Origin: an uncultured Collinsella sp. | GTDB taxonomy: Bacteria > Actinomycetota > Coriobacteriia > Coriobacteriales > Coriobacteriaceae | Length of the DNA stretch: 64,000 bases | Assembly (NCBI GenBank): GCA_958439425.1 | Contig: CAUBVH010000001.1 | Span: 186,001-250,000, forward strand | Direction: 5' to 3' | In this document: piece after piece, positions 61,421-64,000 of the stretch | Layout: every line of letters starts with the position of its first letter | Position numbering within the stretch: position 1 is the stretch's first letter | Made by a program: the position numbers and the translations under genes | Notes under the pieces: model-generated | Seen by the model: only the letters and a program-made list of their open reading frames with translations | Database searches by the model: none | What the model was told of the DNA's origin: nothing

Positions 61421-62701
61421 ATGCTCGCATCTCTTCTCTCAAAACCTCAACCTTCGCTGTCCATGCAGGCCAAGCGCCTGGTAGCGATGCGCTTTCTCAT
61501 CTACACCGGGTTTCAGACCAGCTACTTTATCGGCGTCATCGGAACGCTCACCTATGCAGACGATGCCTCAGTCGTCGCGACATCGCTGGCCGTCCTGTTC
61601 ATGAACGTTTTCGTGATCCTGGGATCCTTTGCGGGCGGCGCTGCGCTCGACGCATGGGGTCCGCGCCGCCATTTCTTGCTGAGCATCGTCGGCACGCTCG
61701 CAACTGGCACGGCAATCATCGCCTTTGGTAGCGCGACCGGCGTCGTCCTGCTCGGCGCGGTGTTTCTGGGCTTTACGATGGGATTCGCCCAGCCCATCGC
61801 CACATCCTATCCGGCTTACCTCACCGACGATCCTGTCGAGCTCAAAGACATCAACTCCGCCATCGCCATGTTTTCAAACGTGAGTATCATCGTTGGTCCC
61901 ACGCTGGGCGGCTTTGTCGCGGCGGCTGCGTCGTCGCGTGCGGTGTTCGTGCTTATGATGCTCTTTACCGTGCTGGCGTTCGTCGTCGGTTGGGGCTTTA
62001 GGCCGCAGACCAGCCATGTCGCCGGGCATGCGGATGCCGATTCGACAGAGGAAGGGGAGCGTGCGGGACAAAGCTCCAACCCCAGCACGTCCGCCCGCGC
62101 CACCTTCGCAGCCAGCATCAAGACAGTCTTCACCAACAGCGTCCTCGCGCTACTTTTCTGCATCATTTTTCTTTCGAACTTTGGCTACGGAGCCTTCGAT
62201 CCGCTCGAGTCGTTTTTCTATCGCGATGTCCTACGCGTCGGCGTTGAGTGGATGGGCTGGCTCTCGTCGGCCTCGGGCGTGGGCGCGGTGCTGGGTGCCG
62301 TGCTCGCGCTCCGCTTGCCGCCGCACCTGGTCAACCTTAAAACGCTGCTCGTGGCGCTCATGTCCGTGGGCCTGGGAAGTCTGCTCTATGTGGGGACGCC
62401 GTACGTGGGCGTGGCCCTCGTCGGCCAGATCGCCCTGGGCATTGCTTGGGGTGTCGTCAACCCGCTCCACAACACCATTGTGCAAACGACGGCTCCGCTC
62501 GAGCAGCTTGGTCGCGTCAATTCGGTCATGGGCTTTGGCAATATGTTCGCTGGCGTGGCCCCTCTGGCAATTGCCCCGTGGCTGGCGGCAACATTTGGCG
62601 TACAACGGACACTCGTGGGGGCAGGCATGGTCGTGACGGCGGTCCCTGCGGCGTTGCTGCTGTTTGGTCGCAGGCATTTTGATCGTGCCGCAAGGCAGTA
62701 A
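61421..62701 (+). CDS. MFS transporter
   Basis: A 426-residue major facilitator with about 12 transmembrane helices. The loop 2-3 motif is ALDAWGPRRHFL, and a hydrophilic central loop rich in Ser/Glu spans about residues 200-235. Such proteins (MFS-1, enterobactin-exporter-like) export drugs or small metabolites; the substrate cannot be told. The ATG at 61421 is 5 bp after AAGGAG. An in-frame ATG at 61403 overlaps the leader structure. A family C and a family B palindrome follow the stop. Confidence 0.85.
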   Translation: MLASLLSKPQPSLSMQAKRLVAMRFLIYTGFQTSYFIGVIGTLTYADDASVVATSLAVLFMNVFVILGSFAGGAALDAWGPRRHFLLSIVGTLATGTAIIAFGSATGVVLLGAVFLGFTMGFAQPIATSYPAYLTDDPVELKDINSAIAMFSNVSIIVGPTLGGFVAAAASSRAVFVLMMLFTVLAFVVGWGFRPQTSHVAGHADADSTEEGERAGQSSNPSTSARATFAASIKTVFTNSVLALLFCIIFLSNFGYGAFDPLESFFYRDVLRVGVEWMGWLSSASGVGAVLGAVLALRLPPHLVNLKTLLVALMSVGLGSLLYVGTPYVGVALVGQIALGIAWGVVNPLHNTIVQTTAPLEQLGRVNSVMGFGNMFAGVAPLAIAPWLAATFGVQRTLVGAGMVVTAVPAALLLFGRRHFDRAARQ

Positions 62702-62821
62702 AACCATCACAACATTCGATGAAAATCGCGATTTTGCCGAAAAACATCGAATGTTGTGATGGTTTGGCCCGCAAACGTCATTTCCACCACAAAGGAGCCA
62801 GGCACCTTTGTGGTGGTTTTT
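62701..62821. repeat. Composite of family C copy 3 and family B copy 2
   Basis: AAACCATCACAACATTCGAT (from 62701) and ATCGAATGTTGTGATGGTTT (to 62765) form family C. After 5 bp comes the family B unit at 62771-62821 (CCACCACAAAGG / CCTTTGTGGTGG and a T-run). Between an MFS gene and a HAD gene this pair may act as terminator. Confidence 0.9.
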
Positions 62822-62910
62822 GCTTTAACGGGCCGCGCCTGCGCCTTGGTATACCATGTACGCCGTTTGCGAATATACCCCACACCGCCGCACAACCCAG
62901 AAAGGCCCCC

Positions 62911-63732
62911 ATGGACACTACCTTCAGCCACATCAAAGCCGTGTTCTGCGATATCGACGGCACACTGCTCACGAGCCAGCACACGGTGTCCCCGCGCACC
63001 GTGGCGGCGATCCGCGCCCTGCGCGAGCGCGGTGTGCTCTTTGGCCTGTGCACCGGGCGCGACGCCCACGCGACCGAGGCCATGTACGAGCTCTGGGGCA
63101 TCGAAGGCCTGGTGGACGTGCTCGTGGGTTGCGGTGGCGCCGAGGTCATCGACCGTGCGCACGACATCAACGAGCTGAGCTATCCGCTGCCGGGCGAGAC
63201 CATCGCGCGCATCTGCAAGCACATGGCGGACCTTCCGGCAACGCCCGTCTGCCCCCGAGACGGCGTGTTCTACGTGCCCGAGAGCAATGCGTGCGTCGAG
63301 CACCTGTCGCGCGTCGACGGCGTGCCCTACCAGGTGGTCGATTTTGCCGAGTTCTTGCGCGGGCCGCAGCCCAAGGTGATGTTTACCATGGCACCCGAGG
63401 TAATGCCGCGGGTGATTGAGCGGGCGTCGACGTTTGCCGATGACACTGTTAAGGCGGCAGCTCTGCAAACCACGCAGCGGCTCTACGAATTCATGGATCC
63501 GCGCGTGTCCAAGACTCGCGGCCTTGTGCGCGTGGCGGAGCTCAACGACATGGAGCTCCAGAACATCTGCGTGTTTGGCGATGCCGATAACGACACCTGC
63601 ATGGTGGCCGACGCCGGCGTGGGCGTTGCCATGGCAAACGGCAGCGCCGCCACCCGCGCCGCCGCCGATTTTGTAACCGCCAGCAACGACAATGACGGCA
63701 TTGCGGTCTTTATCGAGGAACATCTTCTGTAG
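62911..63732 (+). CDS. Cof-type HAD-superfamily phosphatase
   Basis: A 273-residue cytosolic phosphatase of the Cof/YbjI type with a C2 cap. Motif I is VFCDIDGTLLTS (nucleophile Asp in DxD), motif II is GLCTGRD, and motif III/IV is VFGDADNDTCMVADAG followed by AMANGS. Substrates are usually sugar phosphates or pyridoxal phosphate. AAAGG lies 6-7 bp before the ATG. It appears monocistronic. Confidence 0.92.
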   Translation: MDTTFSHIKAVFCDIDGTLLTSQHTVSPRTVAAIRALRERGVLFGLCTGRDAHATEAMYELWGIEGLVDVLVGCGGAEVIDRAHDINELSYPLPGETIARICKHMADLPATPVCPRDGVFYVPESNACVEHLSRVDGVPYQVVDFAEFLRGPQPKVMFTMAPEVMPRVIERASTFADDTVKAAALQTTQRLYEFMDPRVSKTRGLVRVAELNDMELQNICVFGDADNDTCMVADAGVGVAMANGSAATRAAADFVTASNDNDGIAVFIEEHLL

Positions 63733-63744
63733 CGCCGGGGGAGA

Positions 63745-63779
63745 GCCACCGCAAAGGGGACAGGCGCCTTTGCGGTGGC
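63745..63779. repeat. Palindromic repeat family B, copy 3 (diverged)
   Basis: GCCACCGCAAAGG (63745-63757) and CCTTTGCGGTGGC (63767-63779) with GGACAGGCG between them. Same plan as the other family B copies, with G:C replacing A:T in the stem on both sides. Confidence 0.8.
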
Positions 63780-64000
63780 CTCAGGCGATTTGGGCGAATT
63801 GATGCCTAAAATCTGCGCGAAAATTCAAATTTAGTTGTCTGAACATTACGCTTCTAACCACCGATGGGTTAAAGATATTCTCATCAGTTTGGTAGGGTAT
63901 TCCTCCCGGTTGATGACCTACCGCTCACTGTCGTTATTCGACCGTTCACAGGATGTTTGCTCTTGAGCAAAAGGTTGTGCAAATAAATAAAATGCTATTA
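63780..64000. other. AT-richer non-coding end of the window
   Basis: I see no gene. The stretch becomes AT-rich (AAATAAATAAAATGCTATTA at the end) and may be the promoter region of a gene beyond the window. TGCTCTTGAGCAAAAGG near 63958 holds the short palindrome TGCTCTTGAGCA. Confidence 0.4.

Overview
The window looks like a chromosomal segment of a gut actinobacterium of the class Coriobacteriia, most likely Collinsella or a close relative. This is inferred from the high GC coding bias, AGGAGG-type ribosome binding sites, a GlnR-like OmpR-type regulator beside a glutamine synthetase family gene, paired YhgE/Pip genes, a lactate racemase (lar) cluster, and gene deserts filled with palindromic repeats. 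No rRNA or tRNA gene, CRISPR array, plasmid origin or intact transposase was found. The sequence starts inside a capsule-type tyrosine kinase gene.

Layout. 1-4.1 kb: end of a BY-kinase gene, its PHP phosphatase partner, a GNAT acetyltransferase and htpG. 4.1-9.5 kb: two adjacent YhgE/Pip membrane proteins behind a repeat-rich spacer. 9.7-12.5 kb: DMT exporter, M20 amidohydrolase and an MFS gene reduced to its two ends. 12.8-17.2 kb: hisS and ppc. 17.2-22.8 kb: larA-larD facing a larB-larC-tetR operon, with long foldback elements between them. 22.9-25.6 kb: serB (minus) and aspS (plus). 25.7-32.4 kb: a triple-hairpin array, a LacI regulator, a divergent two-subunit (EbgA/EbgC-like) beta-galactosidase operon with three operators, and an APC permease. 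32.5-36.6 kb: a MITE-like element, an HPr-like protein with Asp at position 46, and feoA-feoA-feoB plus a Cys-rich accessory protein. 36.7-41.5 kb: an old-yellow-enzyme oxidoreductase, an AlbA_2/Schlafen-type regulator, a repeat-filled spacer and a GntR regulator. 41.8-45.0 kb: 2-keto-3-deoxygluconate catabolism (kdgK, eda) with a divergent LacI regulator. 45.2-47.2 kb: a GS-family protein and a GlnR-like regulator. 47.4-53.2 kb: AT-richer accessory genes (secreted papain-like protease, small membrane or secreted proteins, XRE/DUF2975 pair) around an HtrA protease, ending in a second MITE-like element. 53.3-57.0 kb: ligA and a MATE exporter. 57.2-64 kb: an AbiEi/nuclease-like orphan between two copies of one palindrome, moaA, a moaC-mobB fusion, an MFS transporter with a structured leader and a HAD phosphatase.

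Most notable points. (1) The GS-family protein lacks three of the six canonical metal ligands yet sits directly before a GlnR-like regulator, which suggests a regulatory pseudo-enzyme. (2) The three-gene cassette at 47.4-49.5 kb encodes a secreted papain-fold protease and two exported proteins of unknown function. (3) An orphan nuclease-like gene is bracketed by identical palindromes. (4) At least seven families of palindromic or foldback repeats occur, one with a constant core and interchangeable 29-bp arms. (5) HPr has Asp46, LarC lacks its C-terminal domain, and the lactate-channel homologue has NQA in place of NPA. All functional statements come from reading motifs; no database search was possible.
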